From: Parapristionchus giblindavisi
Taxonomy: Eukaryota; Nematoda; Chromadorea; Rhabditida; Diplogasteridae
Length of the DNA stretch: 64,000 nucleotides
Assembly (NCBI GenBank): GCA_943737045.1
Contig: CALSFV010000251.1
Location: 62,001-126,000 of the forward strand
Direction: 5' to 3'
Position numbers and translations under genes: made by a program. The notes under the pieces are model-generated. The model was given only the letters and a program-made list of their open reading frames with translations, was not told the DNA's origin and did no database searches. Below, piece by piece: positions 34,115-46,709 of the stretch (positions within the stretch are counted from its first letter, which is position 1; every line of letters begins with the position of its first letter).

Positions 34115-36945
34115 TTAAATACTGATATATCAGAGTGCATAATATTTGATTAACCACAACTGTGCAACTGTTGAGGCAACTAATAGCCTAGAGCCTTTCC
34201 CATTCTCTCATCGCTATCAACCCGCCGATTGCTTGTTTCAGCCCTGTATCAAGAGTGAACAGACAAGTGAAAAAGCTGATATTACCCACATAGGTGTGCG
34301 CGTGAAAACGAATTCTTTTTGCAATTCGCCTTGCCTTCCCTTGCGCATAGCTTTGCCTCGCAAAAATTGGACAATTTCCAGTCAAAACTGCAAAAAATGG
34401 CCATGCGCATAGCCTTGCCTTACAATTCTCCGGTTTGCGCACAGCCTTTCCCCCAGCGTGCCCACCTATGATTATCCATCCCTCATTGGCATAGGTTTTC
34501 ATATATGATTGAATTATAATTGAATGAATCTTTTCTCGTTGCCATTTTTTTCACTGATTTTTGCTAAATCGAGTAGGTCAAGTCGCCCACGTATGTTCAC
34601 CTTTTTTAGACCATACATGGGCACCGACATGGGGGTGCCCCCTGTAAAATTAGGAATCTTCGAAAATTTGTGGAATGCCCCCTGCACAGCGTTTCTTTAC
34701 CACAGTGAGAGCGCGCATTGAAATTTTGGCAAAATGCCAAAAAAATTACGGTATGACTGCACCGTGGTGTGGCTCTCGTCGTCTGCGTCTCTCACTTTTG
34801 CGTGCTCTCTCTTTTTCGCTCTACCTTTTTCTCTGTTACACCATGAGCGCTCTCGAAACGCTGTGCCCCTGTGACGTTTAGGTGAAATTTTTGAGGAAAA
34901 AAGTGGAGGCCCCCTGTAAAATTAACCATTTTTCGTTCGGATGCCCCCTGTAGAATCGAGCTCCAGGTATCCCGCCCATGTATGTTTTAGACGTAGCGGC
35001 CGAAACACCATTATTTATTTTAAAATGTACATTTATAGTGAATGCATACTTATTGCTGTACATCTATTAATATTATTAATTATTATTATTATTATTATTA
35101 ATATTATTAATTATTATTATTATTATTATTAATATTATTAATTATTAATTTAATTGATATGCCTCACCTTCTCAACGACCATGCGGAACATGCCCGTCTG
35201 AATCTGCTCGAGAGCCTGCGATGAGATCAATCAATAAGTTCTTCGCGATCAATCGATAATCAATTAATCAATCAATCAATAAATTCCACGAGATTAATAG
35301 ATAATCAATCAATAAATCAATCAATTCTTCACGATCAATCGATAATCAATCAATCAATACCGTACCGTAGCAAGATTCTGGGCTCCGCGCACGACACAGA
35401 AGCGGTAGAAGAAGACGACGAAATTCTTCGCAAACTTGGGCGTCTTCGAGCTTTGCACCTGCACATCATATTATATTAAACATTCTATTTATTATTATTA
35501 TTATTATTATTATTTACTTCTTATCAGGGATATTATGGGGGAAGGAAAAAGAGAGTGCAACATGGTGATATCTGGTATTATGAAGCATACATACGGCAAC
35601 GGTACTAGATCATATTCGATAAAAAAAGTTGATCCAATCATCCAATCATAAGGTTAAAGGCACACCCCTAGCTAATTTTACTCTCCGCTCTGGCAACACT
35701 CTCTCGTAGACAAGGAAAGCGAGAGAGCATTGCCAGAGCGGAGAGTCAAATTAACTCTTGTTGTGCCTTTAACAGATATTGCAGAAAGTAGACCCGGTGG
35801 TTCCCAGTTTCTGGCACATCATAATACAACAGGGATCAACATCCACCGATTTTATTCGAGTAGTCGAAATCAAAAGTCCAGCAGTGTAACCAAAATGCCC
35901 AAAAGTACCGTAACAAGAAAATCTACCGTACTTCAAGCGATCACAAGTCACTTACTCGTCGGAACATGTGGTTGAGCATCGTCGGCACCGCATTCACCAC
36001 TCCGGTCATGTGCTGCAAAGACGATTGTGTGCGATGGATGACGATATATTGATTGATATCGATTGATTTTAGCATACCTCAACATGCGACATCATAGCAT
36101 TGGCGAGAGCGAATTCATCGTGATCGATACTCTTGATCGAGATCAGCCTGAAAATCAATCGTTAAAGTCAAACAAGCAAGCAGACCTAATGGACAACAAT
36201 GGTTTGGTAGATTTCGATTTTTGTCAGTAAATCACCCCCCCCCCACAGTTCCATTATCGATTACAATCGAGTCCGTATTCATTAACGTTGACGAATCTTC
36301 CGCCGACGTACATGGATAATTCGGTCCATCGATTTTATGGGCTATTATCATCTATCGATTGGATAAACACAGTAGGCGTGCCTCCCCTCACCTTGCGTAG
36401 TGCGCCATGATCGTGACTCCGTGTTGAGCCATCACGTGCTGCGGATGCACTCGCAGGTAGGCCTCGTGCACGGCCAGCGCTGCGGGCACGTCAGCCGTCT
36501 CCGCGTACAGCTGCAAAGCAGAGCACACGTCAAATGTCGTCATAGGGCATTTTTATAAATATATTATTATTATTATACATTATTATACGCGTATAAGTAT
36601 GTAGCTATCTGCATCTATACGATATCACAAAATCAATTAAGTGTTGTTGCATGAACTTACTGATAGAATAAGAAATAAATAAATAAAATAATATTAATAA
36701 ATAAGCATCATCATATCATAGTTCATATTTTGTTGGTCCACAGCGGAGGAAAAACAGGGATTTACGATCATGGTGAATTACAGTTTGCATAAATATCAAT
36801 CGATATTACAGTATGGATCAATCGATATTACAGTATACATCAATCGATACACTCTACCGTACCTCATCCTTGAGCAGGAAGGGCAGGAAGGCGAGGTAGG
36901 TGTCGGTGGAGGCGCCGCGCGAGTGGCACTCCGTGAGCAGCAGCG
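31095..36945 (-). CDS. xpo-2: Exportin-2 (CSE1L) C-terminal exons, 5' part not found
   Basis: Exons (minus): 36945-36863, 36510-36392, 36147-36078, 36012-35956, 35458-35366, 35215-35168, 34056-33947 (or 33942) and 31207-31095. Phases agree up to the seventh. Residues follow the CSE1L C-terminal third in order: LLLTECHSRGASTDTYLAFL; LYAETADVPAALAVHEAYLR; LISIKSIDHDEFALANAMMS; SSKTPKFAKNFVVFFYRFCV; ALEQIQTGMFRMVVEK; HAEKRICAIGLAEMMESALN; then a last exon ending VKQTLTVCISSV and TAG. CSE1L carries importin-alpha back out of the nucleus with RanGTP. At least one exon between 33942 and 31207 is unresolved, and the ~600 N-terminal residues are not seen upstream. Intron three downstream (34057-35167) and the 33.9-31.2 kb gap are repeat-filled. 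Three donors are GTACGGTA. Confidence 0.8.
32061..32407. mobile_element. 347-bp TIR element carrying a tRNA-like promoter
   Basis: The 12-bp termini CACGGCGGTTCA and TGAACCGCCGTG are inverted copies. The 5-bp repeat ATAGA is at 32056-32060 and 32408-32412, and other repeat units show the empty site (CATAGATGATCCCGCCG). Inside, minus strand, is a tRNA-like segment. This is a DNA-transposon structure with a pol III promoter inside. Confidence 0.85.
32139..32214 (-). pseudogene. tRNA-like segment in the TIR element
   Basis: Box A-like TGGCTTAGTGGTTA and box B GGTTCGAATCC are correctly spaced, and the T stem GTGGG/CCCGC pairs. The acceptor arms do not pair, so it is not a working tRNA gene; it resembles the tRNA heads of SINEs. 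Confidence 0.6.
34289..34470. mobile_element. hAT-like MITE in exportin-2 intron
   Basis: Ends CATAGGTG / CACCTATG, with near-identical 8-bp flanks ATTACCCA (34281-34288) and ATTATCCA (34471-34478). The interior is imperfectly palindromic (GCGCATAGC.TTGCCT on both sides). Confidence 0.6.
35653..35772. mobile_element. Hairpin MITE, family of CTCTCCGCTCTGG (copy 1)
   Basis: The inner hairpin 35681-35745 pairs CTCTCCGCTCTGGCAA with TTGCCAGAGCGGAGAG around a short loop; outer stems AAAGGCACA / TGTGCCTTT extend it. Other members: 46952-47018, 48145-48207, 49149-49209, 60331-60394, about 62317-62373 and 63077-63136. Confidence 0.8.
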
Positions 36946-37012
36946 CTGAAAGATATTGATAATCAATCAATCAATCAAGATCGATAATTATCGATTGATT
37001 GGTGATAAGAAC

Positions 37013-37175
37013 CAGACGTGGGCAGCCATTGTCGCTGGTCAATAAAACCGAGTGGATGGGACACACAAATGTCATTTTTGTACGAATTTAGGTGGCTAAA
37101 TCGTTTTCAGTTTTGAGTGAGTTTTGGCAAAAACCGGGTGGGTTTTGCCGCTAGCGACAATGCCGCCCACGTATG
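37013..37175. mobile_element. hAT-like MITE, relative of 24433-24615
   Basis: Ends CAGACGTGGGCAGCCATTGT and GCCGCCCACGTATG, with 8-bp flanks ATAAGAAC (37005-37012) and ATCAGAAC (37176-37183). The interior shares TTTTGAGTGA and GGGTGGGT with the 24.4-kb copy. Confidence 0.8.
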
Positions 37176-40020
37176 ATCAGAACAGGCATGATGATGATTG
37201 ACTACAATACAATTATTGATTAAACATAGACCAGAATAACAATTATCGATGTAGATCGAGTCAGTTTTGTTCTAATTTCGGGTCAGTTTATAATTCGCAA
37301 AAACAACTGATTGTGAGTGGGGCGAAAATGTATGCAAAAAAAAAACAAATTTGAAACGCTCCACTCTGATAACGCTCTCACACTTTCATTGTCTGCGAGA
37401 GAGCGTAGTCAAATCGGGTCGATAACAATAACCATAATAAATCTATAAAATGAAAAATTGAACGTTCAAGCCTTTAGATTGAATATCCTAGTGTAGATCA
37501 TCATTGAGTCACGATCTCATGGGGGGCGAGTATTTCAAAAAAATTTCACGCGCTGCGGCAGTAAAGCCGCCAATGGCAGGCCAAATGCAAATAAACACAA
37601 TTACGAATATGCGCTAAACATAGTAATTTTAAAAAATCACTGGGGCGGGCCAGTTATTTGTTCCACTAAACGGCGTAAGTTACTGAAAAGTTTTTCAGCG
37701 CCATTGATGCGGTTTTCCATTTTTTCTTCGCATTTCGTAATGAGAATGATGGCAAGTAGTGTAAGGTTTTATAAACTGCTCTGAAAAGAATAAATAATAA
37801 TCAATTATTGATAAAAATAGCGATAAACATTGAAACTGTGTTAGCGGAAAATTTTGTTTTTAAAATCGAAAATTTATTTCGTAGAGGCTCCTACCACGAA
37901 AACACTTACGTCGCACTTTCTAATTTTGAGTTTTCTGTAATTCTTTAGAATCGGCCTTTTCATGCGTTTGCCCCCTCCGTGTGAGTGCCTTGGAGAGATC
38001 GGGCGTCGCTTCAACTTCTGAAAAATGAGTAAATTAAACAACTGGACAGTTTCTTTTTGATAATTCAAGAATGAGAGCCGCACGCAATTACAGAAATACA
38101 TTACAAAGTAAAATGACACGATTTAATAAATATCGATAGAAGTTGATGAGTAAATATACGTAAAGTATCGCCAAAAGTAAACAAGGATCAAGATCGAAGA
38201 CTAAAGGACATGTGCGATCTCGATCACGATCACATTATCGATCGTTAATATGATGAAATAGATCGGAACAAAGACATTATTAGGAGAAAGAACAATGAAG
38301 GACGAGGTGTAGTTAATATGCAAATTGGAAAACGCAGACTAGAACTTTCGAATTATGCAAATGCCTTGTGTTGACAATCGTTAAGATCAAAACAAAGTTT
38401 GTTATTTGTGAAGGTGGGTTTGAAAAACGTACTTGCACGTGTCATGCCTATAGCGCACACTGTTTGATCAAGAAACAACATGCGTATCCAAAAGAATCAT
38501 TCAGAAAACCGTTTGGAGGCGTTTACAAGTTTCGCCATAATTTTGCGATAATTGCTTAAATGAAATGAGGCGATTCATGGTTCCTGGGAGCAAGCAGTGA
38601 AGACCAACAATAAAATACAACAATAATACAGATAAAATGTAGTAAAACAAGAACAAAAAGAGTAGCCGGAGAGCGAAGTCTCGAACGAAATCGTATGTGC
38701 TCAGATCTACCGTAATAAGGCAAATAAGGATCGTGAACTGACTTTATATTATTTTCTGGGGCGTTTTTAAAATAATTCTAATGTGCAGCATTTTGCTCCT
38801 AAAGTTCATCTGGGAAAATGAAAAAGGATGAAAACGAAAGAATTGTTGCCAAATGTAAAGTACGGGTACAGCCCGTTAATCAAGGCACACGAAATCTTGC
38901 GGGTGATCACTGCTAGGTCAGTGATCTTTCAAGGCTAATTCAGTCCGTATGGCCTAATATCTTCTTCGGACCTACTTTACCAAAGAGTTGATTATATAAT
39001 TAAAATGATGTTGGCCACTCCCAGTAGTTTCATACTCTTTATGTGCATTTAGCTGATCTACCCTTTCGTAAAGCAAAATCAAAGGCACATATTGAATGTA
39101 CCGGACGGGTCGTCTATGTGTCGTCATTGTAACTAGAGAAAAGTGTACGGTATTTAGACGGAGATCGATTACGATAGATCATGGTACGGTACATTCATTG
39201 GGGGCTAAGGAATCCCAGGGGCATTATTCCAAGTCATATAGAAGACTAATTCACTTATGTATGTAACTAGGAATATTTCCCCTAGAGTACCTTAATCAGG
39301 GAATTGTTATTACTTTTCTCATTGCACCGTCTACGTCGTGCGTTCCATCGTACAAAAATGGGGTAATTGTTGATTGATCTTTGATCTTTTGTTTAAATGA
39401 TAATTCTTACAGGATAATCAGCGCGAGTTTCGCAGTGATCGTTGATTTTTGATCTTTTATGCGTGATCTCGATTACTTGCTCTATGTAATTTATTCCTGC
39501 AATTGTCCCTAACATTATCAGCTTTCTAAATAAACCTTTTTTAAAGATTTAAATTTAGTTGAAGTGTCTAAACATCCTTATAAGCTTCCATTGCAATTCC
39601 AATTTCGATGATTCCTATGATTTTTGTGGCGATCGTGAGAATATTGGATAAGTCTACGATCGTGACTATTAACTTAAGTTTTATTGGCTTATTCATTGTC
39701 AGTTCATAAAACGAAATCGGCATAGGCCATTAAACATCTTACTCTACCAGCGAAAAATCGTAATCGTCTCTTATTATTGCTTTGTTTTATCCAAGTAATG
39801 AAATATTGGAAATCGTTGAAAGAGCATTTAAAACAAAGTACAATGCTTTTCCTAATATTTTTGAAACATGTGTTGCAATTTTGCCAAAAATAAGTTAGTT
39901 CACGATCATTCTACGGGACCTCTGGCGCACAATAGACATTATCGTAGAGAGAGCAGAAATGCGTCAGGAGAAAAAATAGCAAAAACGGTTAAGCCAAGTT
40001 GTGAGTGTTGATCTTTTGCT
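37176..40020. other. No confident gene
   Basis: This region should hold upstream exportin-2 exons but I recognise none. One block, about 38019-37912 on the minus strand, has an acceptor (TTTTTCAG) and donor (GTAAGTG) and reads as a basic peptide (KLKRRPISPRHSHGGGKR); a second frame ends in a stop. I cannot assign it. The rest is AT-rich, with ATC/GATC-rich stretches near 38180-38250. Confidence 0.35.
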
Positions 40021-40104
40021 GATCCTCTTCGGGGAGTCGAACCTTTTTGCCGATCAACCGGCCGGTTTGAATGTCCGCGCTCTTATCCACTAGACCATGG
40101 GTCC
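40021..40104 (-). pseudogene. tRNA-like sequence
   Basis: Minus strand: box A ATGGTCTAGTGGATAAGAG and box B GGTTCGACTCC in tRNA spacing, ending against GAAGAGGATC. Acceptor arms do not pair and the T stem is weak, so this is a tRNA pseudogene or a SINE head. Confidence 0.5.
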
Positions 40105-42244
40105 CTGTTAGAATACATGTCAAACGATCTACAAATATTCAGACACTCCCTTGTACTTATATACCCTTTATATAACGATTCTGACTCCGCCCATTTGACC
40201 GCGCGGGCTTGGACACCGATTGCAAGCATTATAACACCCCCAATATCTTTATTATTTCTGGAAAAGGAATCCAGCAGGCGACTCAGCGGAAGTCCGGACG
40301 TTCGCGAAGTTGGCTTGTGGAGTGGGCTTGTTCATATCTTCAATATATCATTGAGAAGTTCATCACGACGACGACGACCAATCCAAGATTCGACATGAAA
40401 AGAAGATAAATTACAATGCATTCAACAATTTCTCCTATCATAATCTGTGTTCAAAAGCTGTTTACAGTATCACAAAGTTTAGAGGATCACTTTTCGTTAC
40501 TTTTCAACGTTTCACAAGAGAGCGTATCTGTGAACGGAGGAAAACCGATTGTCGACAAACGTGACATAGGCGGAGTCGTTTGACTAAGATCCTCTGCCTA
40601 CGCTTGTGACGCCACGTTTGTCGACAAACGTTTTCCCACGGGTTATGGAAACGACCTAACAAGATTCGAAAAGATCCCACTTCTTCCGCTTACGACATCG
40701 CTCATCATGAATCACATTTTTCTTTGAAAGCTATATGGTTTTTTTACGAAAAGAAATGTAATAAAAGGTGATTATGGATAAAACATGGTAGGACGATGCC
40801 GTTAGCGTAAGAAGGACCGAAAGGATAGAACTGTTCAGAAGCCTTAAAAAGAAAAGAAGTGTGTAAAACGAGGAGTTTTATCTGTTTTTCTTCATTTTAT
40901 GACTTTTTAATAGATCATACGATCAGAACCAAGGTAGACTCGTACCTCCAAGAGTGGCAACGATCCGTAGAAGGTCCGACGTAGTCTCCTATGATGTTGA
41001 CGGTTGTCCGTAGACGAAGACGATTGCCATCCTGTCAGTGGACACTTCGTCGCGCTTCATGAACGATAGTCCATTGTGATCTGAATGGATTTGGAATTAT
41101 CCAGGGTAATAGTTCAATAGTAAACGAAATAGTTCACTTAGAATATGAATCCAAGACATGTGAGATCGAATTACGAACTGAAAGCAAGGGGAATATAGGA
41201 TGCAAATCAACAAAACAAGAATAAGAACAATAACAAATCGATAATCACGAGAGAGATAGAAGAAGAGAGAGACGATAAGGAAGAGACATAGCCGAAAACG
41301 GCGGGAAAATCACCGAGAGCGACACAAAGAGGAAGAGAGGAATGAAAGATGACGAATGAGAACATGGCAAGATCCTGGCCAGAGGGAATTGAAGAGAGAA
41401 GTAGAGAGATAGATGGAGGAATAGAGAAGGAAAGAAAGAGGGAGAAGAAAAACAACAGTATGAACTATAATAATTAACAATAGAAAAACGAGAAAAAAAG
41501 GTGTAGCGACAAGTAGTTCCATTCAAACAATAAGGCAAGCAACCTAGAATGGATTGTAACACTAATGAATCAACATTATCGATTGTAGTTCATTGACGAG
41601 GGCATAGGTTATCTTTCTCTTCACTCTCTAGTTTTCCCACACTCTCTCACTTCGTCTGCTCTCTCGTAGGTTAGCACGTGGTGATGGCAAAGATCAAAGA
41701 TCAATTTTAAAAGGAAACGAAGAGGGAGACAAGTGACGGGCGGCAAAACTAATAAAGACTGCAAATGAAAAGAACAAGATAAAACATTTTAGAAATAATC
41801 ATAAGCAAATTGGACTGCAAGAGGCGGTAGACTAGACAACAACAACGAAATTATGTGCAAATTTTATAAGGTTGAGATATCGTATAAACAAAATGTGGAT
41901 AGAATAAGGAAAGTGGAGAGGAAGTGGGACATAGAAGACCAACACTTCTCCGAGCTATCTCCGAGCTATTCAACTTAATTTTCGCGTCCCGGCTCCTGAA
42001 AGTAAATTTTGCAACTCGATGGGGCGCAACTTTTTGCTTTTAGACCCAACTCATTTGGTTTAGTATTCGCGGAGCTGTGCGGTCGCGAAAAATGGTCGAT
42101 TTTTAACTTTTTCAAAAAACTCAAATTTCGCACCTTTTTTATTCAACCTAACTATGCTCATGTTGTAGCCCTTGAAAAACTGATTTAGAAAACCTATGTC
42201 TATTCACCTCCGCACGACCTCTTTGTACCGCGAAAAATCGTCTA
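40105..42244. other. Repeats, no gene recognised
   Basis: 40184-40260 resembles 11889-11985. 40548-40632 is an imperfect inverted repeat (TTGTCGACAAACGTGAC with a mirrored partner). 41220-41460 is purine-rich (GAGAGA). 40946-41093 has exon-like borders but stops in all frames. Confidence 0.4.
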
Positions 42245-43290
42245 GGAGTCTCATAGGCCTTAAGTCGGCGAAAAGCGACGGTTCATAGCTTATTAGAAAG
42301 CCCTTTCTCTGTAGATTAAGAAAGTGTGCTTAAAAAATCCTGAAGGGCTCTGTACCCGGAGTAAAAAAAATTCAAAGTTTGGGCAATTTTTGTAACGAAA
42401 TTGTCGTCTAATGGCGATGCAATTGCTGTGCAATAATGTGGTAGTTCTGCTCGCTACCTCTCCGAGCTAGTGGTGGCGCAGTGGTAAAGATGCCGCGTAC
42501 AACTTTTGCGCGGAGGGTTCGATCCCCGCCGACGCGACTTGTTTTGCACGATTTTTACACTTGAATTTTTATGTTTTTAAAAATAATTTTCCAATGTGCT
42601 TACTGATTGATATTCATGCATCCAATCTGTCCTAAAGTTTGTCAGTGTTGATTGAAAGATTCAACTATTTTAGAAATCTCTCGCTAAAACAAAGAACAAC
42701 ACTCAAAGATTTGAATAACAAATGATGTCAATCAATACATCTATAATCTGATCTACTCTTCTTTCTTTCCCTCTCCAATTTATTCCTTAGCTAAACACTC
42801 TTCAGAATCTTTCAAGATACTTCCTTTTTTCCTACTTTTTTTGCTAATATTTATGCTATTTCCTATACCTAACATTTTTATATAGGCTTCGGCATGGGCA
42901 ACGACTGCAGCTCCATCGAGCCGGCCAAAAAAGAAAAGTAGGAGAAAATTATTTTTAAAAACATAAAAATTCAAGTGTAAAAATCGTGCAAAACAAGTCG
43001 CGTCGGCGGGGATCGAACCCGCCGCGCAAAAGTTGTACGCGGCATCCTTACCACTGCGCCACCACTAGCTCGGAGAGGTAGCGAGCAGAACTACCACATT
43101 ATTGCACGTCAATTGCATCGCCATTAGACGACAATTTCGTTACAAAAATTGCCCAAACTTTGAATTTTTTCTACTCCGGGTACAGAGCCCTTCAGGATTT
43201 TTTAAGCACACCTTCTTAATCTACAGAGAAAGGGCTTTCTAATAAGCTATGAACCGTCGCTTTTCGCCGACTTAAGGCCTATGAGACTCC
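42245..43290. mobile_element. Foldback element with tRNA-like segment in each arm
   Basis: Arms 42245-42593 and 42943-43290 are inverted copies (~348 bp, few differences) around a ~350-bp loop. Each arm holds a tRNA-like unit, plus strand at about 42470-42540 and minus strand at about 43070-43000, with box A TGGCGCAGTGG and box B GGTTCGATCC. Acceptor arms do not pair. Small differences between arms (GGAGGGTTCG against GGCGGGTTCG) show the inversion is not brand new. No coding frame. Confidence 0.88.
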
Positions 43291-43904
43291 TTGCTAGTCG
43301 AAAACAGATTGAAAGCGACAGAGAAGTTAGGGAACACACTATTGATGACAGATCAGAGACAAGCGCATGTGTTTCCCTTCTCTGCATTCTCTCGCTGACC
43401 CCTACTCTCTCATTGTCTGTACTCTCTCACACATACACACTCTCTCTGCTATGATCAAAGAACCATCACGGAATAGCCAGGGAAGGAATGCACTCGGCAT
43501 ACAGAATGGTATAATCAGTCAATCAATATTCGATGTCAGACAGTAGATCGCTTGACTAGACTCCACTTTGTTCGATCTCTCCACGTGCACTCAGTTCGAT
43601 GACTCTAGGAACAGGGTAGATCAGCCCTTCTAGAACGTCAAGTTCGAGCGCGTGAGCGGATCCGTATATAAGTTAGCAAAATCCCACTCATCGTCATTTA
43701 TCGTCCCATCAGCTCGGCTCGTCTTAATCTCTCCTCGGCACAACTACAACTCCGATGACCGCCCCTCTCTCAACTACCGAGGTACTCTACGCTCATCTAC
43801 ACACGGATCTGTCTGCTTGTTCAGTGAGGTATCGTGCCCCTTCCCTCCATTGACGTATCGATTATCTTTCTGCTACTTTGTTTTCTTTCATATCTTGCCG
43901 CATC

Positions 43905-44390
43905 CGTTGACTTACCGTAGTTTCATCCGCTGATTACCGTATCCGCTGACATACCGTATCCGCTACCTTACCGTATCCGCTGACTTACCGTAGTTCCATC
44001 CACTGCCTTACCGTAGTTTCATCCGCTGACTACCGTATCCGCTGACTTACCGTAGTTCCATCCACTGCCTTACCGCAGTTTCATCCGCTGAGTATCGTAT
44101 CCGTGGACTTACCGTAGTTCCATCCACTGCCTTACCGTAGTTTCATCCGCTGACTACCGTATCTGCTGATTACCGTGTCCTCTGACATACCGTAGTTTCA
44201 TTTGCTAACTACCGCATCCGCAGACTACCGTATCCGCTCACTTACCGTAATCACTGACTTACTGTAGTTCCATCCACTGCCTTACCGTATCCGCTAAGTT
44301 ATCGTAGTTTCATCCGCTGATTACCATAGTTTCATTCGCTGACTTACAGAAGTTTCATCCGCTGTCTTACCGTAGTTGCACATCCCTCTC
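43905..44390. repeat. Tandem ~22-bp repeat built on the CTACCGTA motif
   Basis: Units such as CTTACCGTAGTTCCATCCAC and CTTACCGTAGTTTCATCCGC or GACTACCGTATCCGCT alternate irregularly for about 480 bp. Confidence 0.9.
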
Positions 44391-46214
44391 TCGAGCGATA
44401 GTGTACGGCTGTTTATAATATCATGGTTAATAAATATTATAATAAATAAATAAATGGGATAATGTTGGTAGATTACTGGAGTCTAACATATAGCACTCAC
44501 TCACTCGGTTGCACGGTCACTGCACGCACACTCTTTTAGTCGATAATAGGAATATTGTAGATCACTCACTAGCTCCCCCCCTCCCAGTACTTTTTATCGA
44601 TCGACTTACCGTATGCCGTTCTAACCGTATTCATCTCGCTCCATCGTCCCCATGATCCCACCTCTCTCTTACCGCACCGCAACCCGCTTTGACCGTTGAT
44701 GGGGTACTCCCGGTTGCGAGCAATTATTACCGCTCACCGGGTTTACTCCATCTGCGGCTGGGTATGGTGTCGTGAACAGATTAGTGTAGTATTTCGTATT
44801 TTTCGCATGGATATCATGTATTAGCTCTCTCATCCTCTACCGTAGATATCTTTCTTACTGTTGCTCTTCGTTCTCTTTACATAATTCTGTTAAGTTATGC
44901 TGTACTCCCATTTCATTCCTCTATACGCGCACTAATAAGGAATTAGCAGTCTTTTCCCCTCATTTCCCAGCTTGTCTCTAGTCCAAGTTGCTCAAGTTGC
45001 TCTCTGATCTTTGATCTTTACTCTATTCTTCGTCCTTTTTTCCTCTGTAAACGCCATGTCTTTTTCAGATCCTGCAACCCTTGATCGATTGCTTATTATT
45101 AGGCCGTATCCAAATTTTAACGTCACAAACATATCACCAGAGATCCTCCATCTACGCTTGTGACGTCACGTTTGTCGGCAAACGGTTTGCCAACCTCTTA
45201 TCCACCGCTTGTCCGTCCCGGTTCAACGACTCCTCGATTCTCGATGGAAAAGAAAGCGGACGTCAATTTCTAAAAGAAGTCGCTTATTGTATATAACACG
45301 CCCAATGAAAAGAGAGTGGGGCCCCCTCTCTACTGTAAACAGTCAAAGACACTGGCTAAATCAGAAGCGCATTGGCGAGTGCCGATCACATTGAATTCTC
45401 TGTGCTGTGTAACGATGGAATAATCTCCGATCCACATTGGCTACGGGTTCATGACAAATGATACTGAGAAATGAAATATGTCGTTGATCTCTACAATTTC
45501 TGAACCTTTTTGAAACCCTTTTCCTGGAGAGATCAATAATAATAATCTTTATCACATCTGCACATTGGTGCGGTGGTATGACAGGGGGTTCTTCATAGAT
45601 TATTGGGTTACAATTCTTTCTTCTATTCATCGGTTCATCGTTCGCATATTTCTTGATGGTTTTCAAGATCTGCACTTACTACGAAGTAGAATCCAGAAAA
45701 TAATCCATTAGAAATAGAAGTGAACAACCCATGTAGCAGTAGATGCTCCGTCCGAAGTGGCTGCATGAAGAGATCAAAGATTTATGGGAATTTACTTATG
45801 ATATTTGAAAGTGAAACATTCTTTACTCACTTTTTAGAAAACAAATAGGATTCACAAATCAACAGAAAATCTCATAAACGACAAAGTACTAGAGATCTGT
45901 AACAACAAATAAACAAACACGAAAAATGTGATGGGTGAATATAAGATACTCGAAACATCCCGGTAAAAGGTTTTCCCGTTGTTCATGCATACGGCCACTG
46001 GTGATTAACACCGGGAGAAAAAAACGACAGAGTGTTCAATCTACACAATTTCGCGGCCCATGTTACGGTTGCACTAATGCATTAATAAACGTATCGCCTT
46101 AATAACGATAATAACGATATTGTATAAATAGCCATAGCCATACCCTTCACTCTCATATTTCATGTGCAGTTCCTCCAATCTTTTGCAGTCAGATAAAAAT
46201 CGGCAAAAGATTTC
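44391..46214. other. No gene recognised
   Basis: Mixed AT-rich sequence. 45114-45190 is related to the 40.55-kb inverted repeat (GTGACGTCACGTTTGTCG). TGATCTTTGATCTTT occurs near 45006. Confidence 0.4.
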
Positions 46215-46285
46215 TCTCTGGCCGGGAATTGAACCCGGGTCTCGCATGTGACAGACGCGGATACTAACCACTATACTACCAGAGA
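46215..46285 (-). tRNA. tRNA-Asp (anticodon GTC)
   Basis: 71 nt. The acceptor stem TCTCTGG/CCAGAGA pairs fully, D arm GTATAGTGGTTAGTAT, anticodon arm CGCGT-CTGTCAC-ATGCG with anticodon GTC, T arm CCGGG-TTCAATT-CCCGG, variable loop of 4. A TTTT terminator lies about 8 nt downstream on the minus strand. D arm and loop sequences match tRNA-Asp, but the acceptor and anticodon stems differ from the common eukaryotic form while keeping pairing, which suggests function or a recent divergent copy. Confidence 0.88.
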
Positions 46286-46709
46286 CACATCGGCTGCGCT
46301 GAAAGAGAGTATTGTATACCTTGCGCGTTTTTACGTGCTCTGGCTGTTTTGGCACGTGATATGCGATTTTAAGCTCCTTCAAGATAAGGTAGATAGGATA
46401 TGAATTTTCGAATCAACTAGTCGTATTTCAATATCGACTTCCCTTTTCTCGAAGCTCAGCTCGATTGGGCAACGTTTGAAAACGGATTCGTAATCAGCAT
46501 CGCAAACTGATTCTAGTCATGGTATTGTCATCTCAATGGCCAGGACAAGTTGGGAGCATCCCCTTGCGAATGTACCGGCTTAATCATATTATAAAAATTT
46601 TAATTTTACTATAGTCTTAAATATTTTAAATAATATTATAGTATTGTAGTTTGTCGTTACAATGGATGTACTTTCGTGATTATCAACTCTTTATCGATTG
46701 AAAATCTCA

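Noticed and set aside
40946..41093. Exon-like block with CATTCAG before it and GTACGAG after it on the minus strand
   Set aside because: All three frames contain stops and no family resemblance was found.
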